Of a stretch of 64,000 nucleotides of DNA, positions 1 through 7,978 are shown in pieces. The translations under genes were made by a program, and so were the position numbers. Below the pieces are notes generated by a model. That model was given only the letters and a program-made list of their open reading frames with translations, was not told the origin of the DNA and searched no databases. The stretch comes from Bartonella australis AUST/NH1. Its GTDB lineage: Bacteria; Pseudomonadota; Alphaproteobacteria; Rhizobiales; Rhizobiaceae. The first letter of the stretch is position 1. Each line of letters begins with the position of its first letter. The DNA is taken from NCBI RefSeq assembly GCF_000341355.1, contig NC_020300.1, positions 992,001 to 1,056,000 of the forward strand, written 5' to 3'.

Positions 1-335
1 TTTTCCCTGCCCATTTCCCAACGTGTCGGCTCTTTACACTCGAAAAGCCGACGCTCGACAACCATCTGCGTCGCGATCCCAGCATGATCCATACCCGGCT
101 GCCATAAAACATTCTTGCCACACATCCGCTGGAAACGCACTATGATATCTTGAATGGTCGTATTTAAAGCATGCCCCATATGAAGCGAACCCGTGACGTT
201 CGGTGGTGGGAGCATAACGCAAAAAGGCTCGGCATCTAATCCTGAACCCGCCCCTGCTTTAAAAGCGCCACGGGCCTCCCATTTTTCCGCGATCCTCGAC
301 TCTATAGAAGCGGCATCATAGTTTTTTTCTAGCAT
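1..335 (-). CDS. valS: Valyl-tRNA synthetase, N-terminal fragment (runs off the window)
   Basis: The reverse strand encodes the first 111 or so residues of valyl-tRNA synthetase, which charges tRNA-Val in the cytoplasm; the rest lies outside the window. The ATG is at 335 and the protein begins [20 protein letters not shown], followed by [16 protein letters not shown], which holds the class I HIGH-type signature (HMGH) of the catalytic fold. This P-P-P-N-V-T-G-x-L-H-x-G-H-A pattern is typical of ValS. It lies downstream of the popZ-like gene in the same direction, an order common in Rhizobiales. The identification is secure, but nothing can be said about the editing or anticodon-binding domains. 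Confidence 0.95.
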   Translation of the reverse strand, partial: MLEKNYDAASIESRIAEKWEARGAFKAGAGSGLDAEPFCVMLPPPNVTGSLHMGHALNTTIQDIIVRFQRMCGKNVLWQPGMDHAGIATQMVVERRLFECKEPTRWEMGRE

Positions 336-499
336 TCTCAACCTATCTACTCGGAACACCGCTGGAAAACGCAGCCCCCCACCACTCTTCGGTCATAGCA
401 TCTGCAAATGACATTTACCCAAAATAGCTCTACAAAACGGACCGCTTTATGGCAAAAAGTAAAACACCAAGCTACTAAAAGCAGTAAATAAACGGGTAG

Positions 500-1066
500 T
501 TAAGGCAAATTTTTAACTGCTTTAGCGACTTCTTCACGCAGAATCTCATCAATCAAAACAGGCAGTTGCCCCTTCAACCATTTTGCTATAGCGGGACGCA
601 AAATATCCTTCGCAATTTTCTCCACAGCGGAAGCGCAATCTGCGGACAACTCTACACGATCAGGAGCCGAATTTTCTTGCCGCGGTGCAGACTCTTCACA
701 ATCATACTTTTCTTCTTTATGAGCAGAAGGTCGCTCTCCAGAAAAAAAATTCACCTCCTGCATATTCGCACGGACTGTACCGTCTCCCCCATTCGCATCG
801 TCTTTTACTTGCATCAAAGAAGAATCCCGATCCTCAGAAGAAATACCGATACGATCGGCCAAAGCCTTCATGGCATCATCAACAGACGAAGCTCCTTCAT
901 AAATACTTTCAGGCGGCGCTTTCGAGTAATCTGTAGGACCACCTGCTGTAGCACTTTCATTCGAGAAGTGATCAACTTGAATTGCGTTCTCTTCGATTAT
1001 CTCACGAATAGACGTCAAAATTTCGTCCATACTTGGCTCACACAACGCACCCGAATTCTGTACCAT
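500..1066 (-). CDS. popZ: PopZ-like polar organizing protein (DUF2497)
   Basis: This is a 188-residue acidic protein with the PopZ/DUF2497 layout. A short N-terminal helix (about residues 13-26, SMDEILTSIREIIEE) is followed by a long low-complexity, charged middle (about 30-145) and a conserved C-terminal helical block (about 148-188) containing LRPAIAKWLKGQLP and LIDEILREEVAKAV. In Caulobacter PopZ the C-terminal block drives self-assembly into a polar matrix that anchors chromosome origins, and the N-terminal helix binds client proteins. The location between tolC and valS matches the usual alphaproteobacterial context. The role in this organism is inferred from the family; the domain assignment is firm. 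Confidence 0.85.
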   Translation of the reverse strand: MVQNSGALCEPSMDEILTSIREIIEENAIQVDHFSNESATAGGPTDYSKAPPESIYEGASSVDDAMKALADRIGISSEDRDSSLMQVKDDANGGDGTVRANMQEVNFFSGERPSAHKEEKYDCEESAPRQENSAPDRVELSADCASAVEKIAKDILRPAIAKWLKGQLPVLIDEILREEVAKAVKNLP

Positions 1067-1290
1067 ACTTCAAACCCTCTTCAAAAACGCGACAAGCAGA
1101 ATCACTAACTCAGTGTAAACAAAAGAATCACAAGATCAACACACTCTCTCACACCGCTTATAGTACCGCATAATCTTCTTTTCTATAACAACACTAAAAC
1201 GCCAAACTTCTCTGCATAATCCGCCGCCAATTTATTCGTCCCTTGAAAATTAAAATTATGCCTACACGTGCAAAACTATTTTTTATGCCC

Positions 1291-2583
1291 TTAGCGAATA
1301 TATTGGGCCACCTTCACGCCCAAATAATCCGCAGTTAATTTGCCAATAGAAGACTGAACACTATAGCTGGCAATGACAGCATCGCGTTCGGCAGTCGCTA
1401 ATGCAATTTGAGCATTAATTAATTGGGTCCGAGAATTTAATACATCTAACGTAGTCGCTTGCCCCACGCGGTTCTCCTGTATACGGCCTTTAAAAGCAAC
1501 TTCGGCGGCGCGAACACTCTCGCGATAAGCAACGACAGACGCGCGAGCGCCTTCCAGTTGAAACCAAGAAGAAGTCAGCGCCTGTCTCATGTCGCTGTGG
1601 GCAAGATCAAGCTGCAGGCGGGCTTGCTCATGGGCTTCTTTCGCTTGGCGAACCTGCGCGGACGCGCGGCCACCCTCAAAGATCGGGACGCTAACTGAAA
1701 GCCCCACTGACTGAGAAAACCCATTCTCTCCGGGACCACTATAAATCCGGTTGTAAGACGTCGTTGCAGAAAAATCAACTTTTGGGAGGAACTCCCCTTC
1801 TTTTGCTTTTACATTATAGGAACTAGCATCGGTCAAATATCTTGCATAGAGAATTGCCGGATGCATGATACTGCCAATTTTATAAGCAACATTGAGATCC
1901 GCGGGCAGCTCTTTTGCCGCCAGTGGGCGTTCTAATTCTCCTGGATCAGAGCCGATGATTTTCCGATACATCGCTTCTGCCGACTTTATATTGGCGCGTG
2001 CAAGGCTGAGCTCAGAGACAGCGATAGAGTACGCAGCCTGTGCTTGGGCAAAGTCAACACGCTCTCCTTCCCCTACATCAAGTTTTGCTTTATTTGAACG
2101 AACTTGCTCTTCCAAAGCTGCCAAATTTTCTCGGCGAAGAGCGGCAACACGGCGCGCTTGGTATAGATTGGCATATGCAGTTACAGCGTCTAAAAACATA
2201 TTTTGCTCAGCGTTTCGAAGATATTCACGCTGCGCCCGCATTTTAACTTGAGCTGAAAAAAATAGATTCTGTGTGGACAAACCATCAAACAACCGTTGAC
2301 TTAATTTTATCCCTATAGAACCAGAAGAACCATGCAATCCCGAAACGTCCTTATGCCAACCGTAGCTTCCAACTCCTTCGATCCGCGGAAAAAGCCCCGA
2401 ACGTGCAATGACTAAGTCGTCATCAGATATACGTGCCGCTGCACGCTCGCTATTTAACTTAGCATTCTGAGTATAAGCTTTAGTGAAAGCACCCACTAAC
2501 GTCTCTGCATAAACCGATCTTGATGTAAAAATACCCAATGTCAGCAACAAACATATTTGAAGCTTTTTATTTATTTTAAGCAT
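1291..2583 (-). CDS. tolC: TolC-family outer membrane efflux protein
   Basis: This 430-residue protein is a TolC-type outer membrane channel that would join inner-membrane pumps or type I secretion systems to the outside. A Sec signal peptide covers about residues 1-26 (hydrophobic core followed by VYA-E). Two OEP repeats follow, with the coiled-coil helical hairpins typical of the family (for example NLAALEEQVRSNKAKLDVGEG, and a second with TTLDVLNSRTQLINAQIALA). The TLDVLNSRTQL motif is highly typical of TolC. No partner pump or adaptor gene lies beside it. It follows the isoaspartyl methyltransferase on the same strand, an order conserved in Rhizobiales. A TAGGAT-like ribosome site precedes the ATG. 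Confidence 0.93.
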   Translation of the reverse strand: MLKINKKLQICLLLTLGIFTSRSVYAETLVGAFTKAYTQNAKLNSERAAARISDDDLVIARSGLFPRIEGVGSYGWHKDVSGLHGSSGSIGIKLSQRLFDGLSTQNLFFSAQVKMRAQREYLRNAEQNMFLDAVTAYANLYQARRVAALRRENLAALEEQVRSNKAKLDVGEGERVDFAQAQAAYSIAVSELSLARANIKSAEAMYRKIIGSDPGELERPLAAKELPADLNVAYKIGSIMHPAILYARYLTDASSYNVKAKEGEFLPKVDFSATTSYNRIYSGPGENGFSQSVGLSVSVPIFEGGRASAQVRQAKEAHEQARLQLDLAHSDMRQALTSSWFQLEGARASVVAYRESVRAAEVAFKGRIQENRVGQATTLDVLNSRTQLINAQIALATAERDAVIASYSVQSSIGKLTADYLGVKVAQYIR

Positions 2584-2639
2584 GACACAAATCCTAAACT
2601 AGCCATACACCCACCCATCATTAATGAAAGAAATAAACG

Positions 2640-3314
2640 TTAAAATACAAAATCAGGCACCTTTAAAAACTCAGGGAGGCATTTTACGGACAGATTAAAA
2701 GCGCGGCGGTTGGAAATAATTCCATTGTTTTTTATATAAATTCGTGCAACTCCGGCGTTACCATGCCCTTCAACCGCAACAAGACGTCCACCTTCTTTCA
2801 TTTGTCCCAAAATTCCATCAGGGATAAAATCAACAGCACCCTCAATAAAGATAACATCGTAGGGTTTCCCAGCTGCATATCCCTGCTCCAATGGCCCATG
2901 AGCGACCATTACATTATCACATCGATGATATTCTAAAAGCTCGGCCGCTCGTTTTGAAAGTATTTTATTGCTTTCCAACGCAACCACACTCCCAGCAAGC
3001 TTTGAAAGCAATGCCCCGCAATAACCACTATTGGCGCCGATATCTAAGACAACGTCCGACGGCTTGATAGCTGCAAGCTGTAATAACTTCGCTAAAGGTG
3101 CAGGCTTCATCAAATAGCGTGCGGGCGAGTTTTCTTGCGCTGGGGATACCATAATATCGGCATCAAGGTAACTCAAATTTTTAATTTCTTCTGGTACAAA
3201 ATCTTCACGCGGTACCGCCAAAAACGCCTCAAGAACCGATAAATTCGTTACATCCATTGTCCGAATTTGATTATCAACCATTCTGCGGCGAAGCTCTGCA
3301 AAATCTGCGACCAT
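2640..3314 (-). CDS. pcm: Protein-L-isoaspartate O-methyltransferase
   Basis: This protein (224 residues from the chosen start) belongs to the isoaspartyl methyltransferase family, which uses S-adenosylmethionine to methylate and so help repair isoaspartyl residues in aged proteins. The SAM-binding motif is visible (VLDIGANSGYCGALLSKLAG), as is the N-terminal RRRMVDNQIRT block of the alphaproteobacterial type. The frame is open further upstream to 3362, but the GTT-ATG at 3314 has a GGGGGAAAGGG ribosome site and begins MVADFAELRRRMV, the usual family start, so I chose it. Some members of this group lack full catalytic residues, so actual repair activity is inferred. The gene is followed by tolC after about 55 bases. 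Confidence 0.88.
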   Translation of the reverse strand: MVADFAELRRRMVDNQIRTMDVTNLSVLEAFLAVPREDFVPEEIKNLSYLDADIMVSPAQENSPARYLMKPAPLAKLLQLAAIKPSDVVLDIGANSGYCGALLSKLAGSVVALESNKILSKRAAELLEYHRCDNVMVAHGPLEQGYAAGKPYDVIFIEGAVDFIPDGILGQMKEGGRLVAVEGHGNAGVARIYIKNNGIISNRRAFNLSVKCLPEFLKVPDFVF

Positions 3315-3500
3315 AACTAGCCCTTTCCCCCATATATGGTAAAAACTACGACAAAACGCCAATAATCCGGGAGCTAAATATCTTTCACTTTGGGTGTGAC
3401 AAAAAAGTACGCCACAGTCAACAATAAGATTTTAATTGTGTTAATTTTCACGAGTAGGTTCTTTTATTAGGAGGGCAAATAGTTTATTGAAGATCCTCCT

Positions 3501-3536
3501 AAAAGGCCTCTCAATTAAGGTGACTGGAGGCCTTGC
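3501..3536 (-). terminator. Intrinsic terminator sharing the tRNA-Cys acceptor 3' strand
   Basis: On the minus strand AAGGCCTC, which is the 3' side of the tRNA-Cys acceptor stem plus discriminator, can pair with GAGGCCTT about 16 bases downstream, followed by a short T run. This is a terminator-shaped hairpin whose left arm lies inside the mature tRNA. Confidence 0.6.
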
Positions 3537-3598
3537 CCGGAATCGAACCGGGATACAAGGATTTGCAGTCCTCTGCGTAACCATTCCGCCACAAGGCC
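3525..3598 (-). tRNA. tRNA-Cys (GCA)
   Basis: A cloverleaf is readable on the minus strand. The acceptor stem is GGCCTTG with CAAGGCC, the discriminator is T, and CCA is encoded. The anticodon loop reads GACTGCAAATC, giving anticodon GCA (cysteine). The T-arm is CCCGG-TTCGATT-CCGGG. The U discriminator is characteristic of tRNA-Cys. Confidence 0.95.
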
Positions 3599-3786
3599 TC
3601 GTCAATAAACATGACGCTTGTCAATAAGGGAAGGCGGTTCATTCGTCAAGGTACAGAAATCTCCTCCGGCCTTTTTTATTTCTCTTATACAGTTTCTGAC
3701 ATTTTTTTATAAAAAAATATTTTTTACCCTTTGCAAATCGGCAGCGCTTTGCTATAGCCCTTGCGTGTTGGGCAAATTAATGCTGT

Positions 3787-3861
3787 TCCCCGGTAGCTCA
3801 GCGGTAGAGCAACCGGCTGTTAACCGGTTGGTCGCTGGTTCGAATCCGGCCCGGGGAGCCA
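3787..3861 (+). tRNA. tRNA-Asn (GTT)
   Basis: A cloverleaf is readable with acceptor stem TCCCCGG with CCGGGGA, discriminator G and encoded CCA. The D-arm is GCTCAGCGGTAGAGC. The anticodon arm ACCGG-CTGTTAA-CCGGT gives anticodon GTT (asparagine). Confidence 0.95.
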
Positions 3862-4246
3862 CGTGTCCTTTATAACGCGTATATTTTGTATTTTTGAAGT
3901 TGAAGAGTGGGATTCTGACATCCCGTGTTTGGGTCGCTTTATGCGAAAAATAGCGTTAAATCCAGAACTTTAAAAAACTCAAACACAAAGCGTTGAAATC
4001 AGGGCCTGTTCCCCTCCTCCGCACATCTCGGACTCCTCGTAGTCGCTTAAAAGATCAAGTAAAAGCTAGTGATGAAAAAGTCACAACGAAAAACGCTTTA
4101 CCGACCTGTACCCTTACCTTCGCATCAAAGAAAAAAAAGATAATAACCACCTTGCAGCACGCAGACCTCAGTGCAACCGATGTTTGTGCCCACACAAAAA
4201 AAATCTGTTTCCCCTTTTACATCAAGATACAAGGTTAAATAACCGA
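3862..4246. other. Intergenic gap of 385 bases, no gene seen
   Basis: This lies between tRNA-Asn and the convergent helicase gene. An 81-codon open frame at 3993-4238 has no recognisable domain, no clear ribosome site and a lysine/threonine-rich composition that looks like untranslated AT-rich sequence. I see nothing else in it. Confidence 0.5.
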
Positions 4247-5626
4247 TTAACGCACCGGCTCGCGTAGTCGAAGCGATCTCACGCGTTTCGCTGTTTCTTT
4301 TGCCTTTTTGTGCCTCGCACTTTTAGATGAAGAATTTTTATGGCATAATTGCGACTGCGCGACTTTATCCGTACAATTAAAAGTTGAATTTTGACGTTTT
4401 AGTTTTCTAAAACGCCGCGACTTGCCACTTTTTTGCCCCTCACCTTCCGAAATAAACGGTTTTTCTGGCGATACTGCAAATTGTGGCAAAATATTCCCAC
4501 GCACTAATTTTGCGCGAATTAAACGTTCTACAGCGTGTAAACGCGCCTGCTCTATCCCCTCGTCAAAAAGTGTAATCGCCTCGCCAAAAGCGCCATTACG
4601 CCCCGTGCGGCCAATGCGATGCACATAATTTTCAGCTTCATCTGGTAAATCATAATTAATAACGTGGCTAATTCCCGGTATATCGAGACCACGCGCAGCA
4701 ATATCAGTTGCGACAAGAATTTTCACGGCTCCTTCGCGAAAGGCCTTCAACGCACATTGCCGAGCATTGTGCGATTTATTTCCATGAATCGCGGCGACAG
4801 AATGTCCCGCCCTTTCCAGATAACGCGCGACAGCATCAGCACCATGTTTGGTTCGAGTAAAAACAACGACCGAAACAAAATCTGGATTTGTCAAAAATTT
4901 ATTCAAAACATTCTTTTTCTCTCTCACGGGTACGCAATACAATTTTTGCGTAATTTCCGCAGCAGTAGTTCCTTGAGGCGCCACCTCTATCTTCACTGGC
5001 TCATTCAATAAATTATTTGCAAGCGCAGTGACTTCTTTCGGCATTGTGGCAGAAAAAAGCACCGTCTGGCGCTCTTCATGCAAAAGTTTTGCAATTTTCT
5101 GCACATCATTAACAAAACCCATATCTAGCATACGGTCAGCTTCATCCAGCACCAAAAAACGGGAATGAGAAAGATCTATATATTTTTCGCGGACGAGATC
5201 CATTAAGCGTCCCGGCGTTGCGACTAAAACATCTACACCTGATTTCATACGTTTAATTTGCGCAAAACGTGATACCCCACCTAAAATTAAACATGTCGAA
5301 AGATGTGCCCCTTTTACAATGATATTAATCGATTCCTCGATCTGAACGGCAAGTTCGCGTGTAGGAGCTAAAATCAAAGCACGTGCTGTTTTAGGATGGC
5401 GCTTATCACCCGCAGCTAAAATCCGGCTCAAAATGGGCAAACTAAATGCCAATGTCTTTCCAGAGCCCGTCTGGGCAATACCCAAAACATCTTTCCCTTT
5501 CAGCATCATTGGAACAGCTTGTTCTTGGATAGGGTTAGGTTTTTTTATGCCGGCACTAAGGAGATTCTTAACTAAGAGGGTAGGCAGGCCCAGTTCTGTA
5601 AAAAAATTTTTTTCATCTATATTCAA
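4247..5626 (-). CDS. DEAD-box ATP-dependent RNA helicase, RhlE-like
   Basis: This 459-residue protein unwinds short RNA duplexes and is likely involved in ribosome assembly or mRNA turnover. All core motifs are present: Q motif (KPNPIQEQAVP), motif I AQTGSGKT (about residues 52-59), PTRELA, TPGR, DEAD, SAT, the RGLDIPGISHVINYD block and HRIGRTGR. The last 80 residues are basic and rich in Lys, Arg and Ser, like the RNA-binding tails of RhlE/SrmB/DbpA types. The start appears to be TTG at 5626, since the only nearby ATG is in another frame; a GGGAAAGA sequence lies upstream. The exact subfamily within the DEAD-box group is not certain. Confidence 0.92.
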   Translation of the reverse strand: MNIDEKNFFTELGLPTLLVKNLLSAGIKKPNPIQEQAVPMMLKGKDVLGIAQTGSGKTLAFSLPILSRILAAGDKRHPKTARALILAPTRELAVQIEESINIIVKGAHLSTCLILGGVSRFAQIKRMKSGVDVLVATPGRLMDLVREKYIDLSHSRFLVLDEADRMLDMGFVNDVQKIAKLLHEERQTVLFSATMPKEVTALANNLLNEPVKIEVAPQGTTAAEITQKLYCVPVREKKNVLNKFLTNPDFVSVVVFTRTKHGADAVARYLERAGHSVAAIHGNKSHNARQCALKAFREGAVKILVATDIAARGLDIPGISHVINYDLPDEAENYVHRIGRTGRNGAFGEAITLFDEGIEQARLHAVERLIRAKLVRGNILPQFAVSPEKPFISEGEGQKSGKSRRFRKLKRQNSTFNCTDKVAQSQLCHKNSSSKSARHKKAKETAKRVRSLRLREPVR

Positions 5627-5901
5627 AATAAAATCTTTCCCAAGCTCAACAATTACGAGCGAATAACTCAGCTAAACAACGCTACTCGACTGAGATCTTA
5701 ATATTTATTTGCGAGGCAATACTCGAGACAAAAAAAGAGTTTCATGCACAAGCATCCAGAACATCGAAATAAAGAGATATCATTTATTCAATGGAAATTA
5801 CTCAATCAACTCGGGCGCCCCCACCTTTACAGCTGAATTAAAGTAAAAAACTACCCCGCGCAAGTGCTCAGTATAAACAGGAAGAATGCTATTTTAATCT
5901 T

Positions 5902-6432
5902 TTATTTTTTCATTACCATCTCTTTCGGCAAATTGATTCCGTTTAAGCTAGGATAAATCTCAAGGAAAACCGAATTTTGTACAGTCTTTTGTCCTCCGTA
6001 GATTAAATGCCACCCAGCTTCATCAATAATCGCCAATGTTTTGTACTGAATAATACGATCTTCTGTCGAAAGCGTAGTCGGAATCAAAGCATAAAAAGTA
6101 CCGTTATCGGTTTGTCGGTAATCTATTTTTGTTTCATCTAAACGATAAGCGCCAACAGGCAAATTTTCAAATTGATCCTGTAATTGTTTAAGAAGACCAC
6201 TACGCAAAGCGACCTCTGTCGTATTTAATCGGCGTGCCATCTCTTTGTAGAGTCGATCAGGCATATTAGCAGAAATAACTTCAAAATTGCCACTTTGTAC
6301 GGCATTATTGATATCAATAACTAAATTTGAAAGCTCGGTTTTCTGTACAATTGTTAGCTCTGCTGCTAAACTTTGTTGATCAATACTTAGCAGCCAAAAT
6401 ACACTCAACACGAAATAAAAAACAGACTTCAT
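5902..6432 (-). CDS. Small exported protein of unknown function
   Basis: The product is 176 residues with an N-terminal Sec signal peptide (hydrophobic core about residues 4-22, probable cleavage after SLAA). The mature part is a compact alpha/beta sequence of about 150 residues without motifs I can name. It contains a helical stretch near the start (NLVIDINNAVQSGNFEVI) and a later segment TLAIIDEAGWHLIYGG. It begins 34 bases after the ilvA stop and has an AAGAGAAT ribosome site, so it is probably co-transcribed with ilvA. I infer a periplasmic location. I do not recognise a function, and the link to isoleucine synthesis may be only positional. Confidence 0.7.
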   Translation of the reverse strand: MKSVFYFVLSVFWLLSIDQQSLAAELTIVQKTELSNLVIDINNAVQSGNFEVISANMPDRLYKEMARRLNTTEVALRSGLLKQLQDQFENLPVGAYRLDETKIDYRQTDNGTFYALIPTTLSTEDRIIQYKTLAIIDEAGWHLIYGGQKTVQNSVFLEIYPSLNGINLPKEMVMKK

Positions 6433-6466
6433 TTTATTCTCTTAAATTTTTAGCAAAAGTAGACTC

Positions 6467-7732
6467 TTAAACGACAAAATCGAATAAGGTCTGATCATGC
6501 GTAATATCATGATAACGCCAACCTAAAGTTTTAAATTTCTTCTCTAATAAGGAAAAATTATCATATTTCTTTGTTTCAATTGCAATCAATACAGAACCAA
6601 AATTTCTAGCTGATTTTTTGAGATATTCAAAGCGCACGATATCATCATCTGGAGATAATTGAGTAAGGAAACTACGCAACGCGCCAGGATGCTGAGGAAA
6701 ACTGAAGATAAAATATCTCCTCAATCCCTGAAAACGCAAAGCACGCTCTTTAATGTCGGGCAAACGCTCAAAATCAAAATTACCACCTGAAACAACCAAA
6801 AGAATTTTTTTGCCCTTCAACTCTCGGCGGGAAATACTGTTGAGAGCATCAATTGATAGCGCACCGGCTGGCTCAAGGACTACACCTTCAATATTGAGCA
6901 TTTCAACCATTGTAAAACAAACTCGATTTTCGGGGACCGTAATAACAGAATCTGGTAAAAACTGCTTCAAGATAGCATAATTTAATGTGCCAATTTCAGC
7001 CACAGCCGCCCCATCTACAAACGTATTGATGTCATCAAGTTTGGTATGTCTTCCATTATTTAAGCATGCAGATAAACTTGCAGCTCCTTGCGGCTCAACA
7101 AAACGGAGTTTTGTCTTCCAACTATATTCACGTAAAAAATTGCTTACACCGCTAGCCAGACCGCCGCCACCCACAGGTACAATAATCAAATCTGGCTCAT
7201 TTTTTCCATTAAGTTTTTCCCACTGTAAAGCGGCTTCGCACAAAACTGTTGCCTGCCCTGTAATAACGTGGATATCATCAAAAGGTGGTGCCATCACTCC
7301 TCCACCCTCAGCAACAAAATATCGCGCCGCCGCGTAGCATTGATCGAATGTATGACCAACTAAACGGATTTCAATAAATTCCTTACCGAAGATTCGCGTC
7401 TTCTCAACTTTTTGCTGCGGTGTTGTCGTAGGCATAAAAATAATGCCTTTGCGTTTAAAATGACGGCAAGCAAAAGCGACCCCTTGCGCATGATTACCTG
7501 CTGATGCGCAAACAAATGCCGCGTCTTGGGGTATCTTATCTAGCATCTGCGAAACAAAATTGAGGGCACCGCGAATTTTATATGACCGCACGGGCGTTAA
7601 ATCTTCGCGCTTTAAGTAAATTTCTGCATCATATTTTTGACTAAGAAAGTCATTTCTTTGTAGTGGTGTTTCAGTAAAAACATTATGTAAAGCCTTCATA
7701 ACTTTACTCACATCCTGAACAAATTTATTCAT
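6467..7732 (-). CDS. ilvA: Threonine dehydratase (threonine ammonia-lyase), biosynthetic type
   Basis: This 421-residue PLP enzyme deaminates threonine to 2-oxobutyrate, the first step of isoleucine synthesis. The PLP lysine is in VRSYKIRGA (Lys52 from the chosen start), and the phosphate-binding glycine loop is VPVGGGGLASG. The C-terminal part (about 325-421) resembles the single ACT-like regulatory domain of the Bacillus-type enzyme (RYFIFSFPQHPGALRSFL). The open frame reaches a GTG at 7786, but the ATG at 7732 gives MNKFVQDV and a total length like B. subtilis IlvA, so I prefer it; the ribosome site is weak for both. Together with ilvC and ilvI in this window it points to at least part of a branched-chain amino acid pathway. 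Confidence 0.92.
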   Translation of the reverse strand: MNKFVQDVSKVMKALHNVFTETPLQRNDFLSQKYDAEIYLKREDLTPVRSYKIRGALNFVSQMLDKIPQDAAFVCASAGNHAQGVAFACRHFKRKGIIFMPTTTPQQKVEKTRIFGKEFIEIRLVGHTFDQCYAAARYFVAEGGGVMAPPFDDIHVITGQATVLCEAALQWEKLNGKNEPDLIIVPVGGGGLASGVSNFLREYSWKTKLRFVEPQGAASLSACLNNGRHTKLDDINTFVDGAAVAEIGTLNYAILKQFLPDSVITVPENRVCFTMVEMLNIEGVVLEPAGALSIDALNSISRRELKGKKILLVVSGGNFDFERLPDIKERALRFQGLRRYFIFSFPQHPGALRSFLTQLSPDDDIVRFEYLKKSARNFGSVLIAIETKKYDNFSLLEKKFKTLGWRYHDITHDQTLFDFVV

Positions 7733-7892
7733 AGCACCAAACCATTTTCCCGCTTTGTGAATACTGTATAAATTTCTTTTAACCACGAAGATAATTATTG
7801 CCAGTCAAAACTTTATCAAAGGGCAAAGAGATTTCCTTTTATTATTAATTCTTGATTCAGCAAAAGATATAGCTTATGAGGGACCCGTCATT

Positions 7893-7978
7893 GCGGACGT
7901 GATGAAATCGGTAAACATAGCAGACTTAAAATCTGCCGGCCTAAGGCCTTGCGGGTTCAAGTCCCGCCGTCCGCACCA
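7893..7978 (+). tRNA. tRNA-Leu (TAA)
   Basis: A class II tRNA with a long variable arm. The acceptor stem is GCGGACG with CGTCCGC, the discriminator is A and CCA is encoded. The anticodon loop GACTTAAAATC gives TAA (leucine). The variable arm is GGCCTAAGGCC-like, and the T-arm is GCGGG-TTCAAGT-CCCGC. Confidence 0.95.

Noticed and set aside
566..1108. A 180-codon plus-strand frame opposite the popZ-like gene
   Set aside because: It is antisense to a gene with clear PopZ termini, and the translation is rich in Arg, Cys and Phe, as expected for a shadow frame.
3993..4238. An 81-codon plus-strand frame after tRNA-Asn
   Set aside because: Composition typical of translated noncoding DNA and no recognisable feature.
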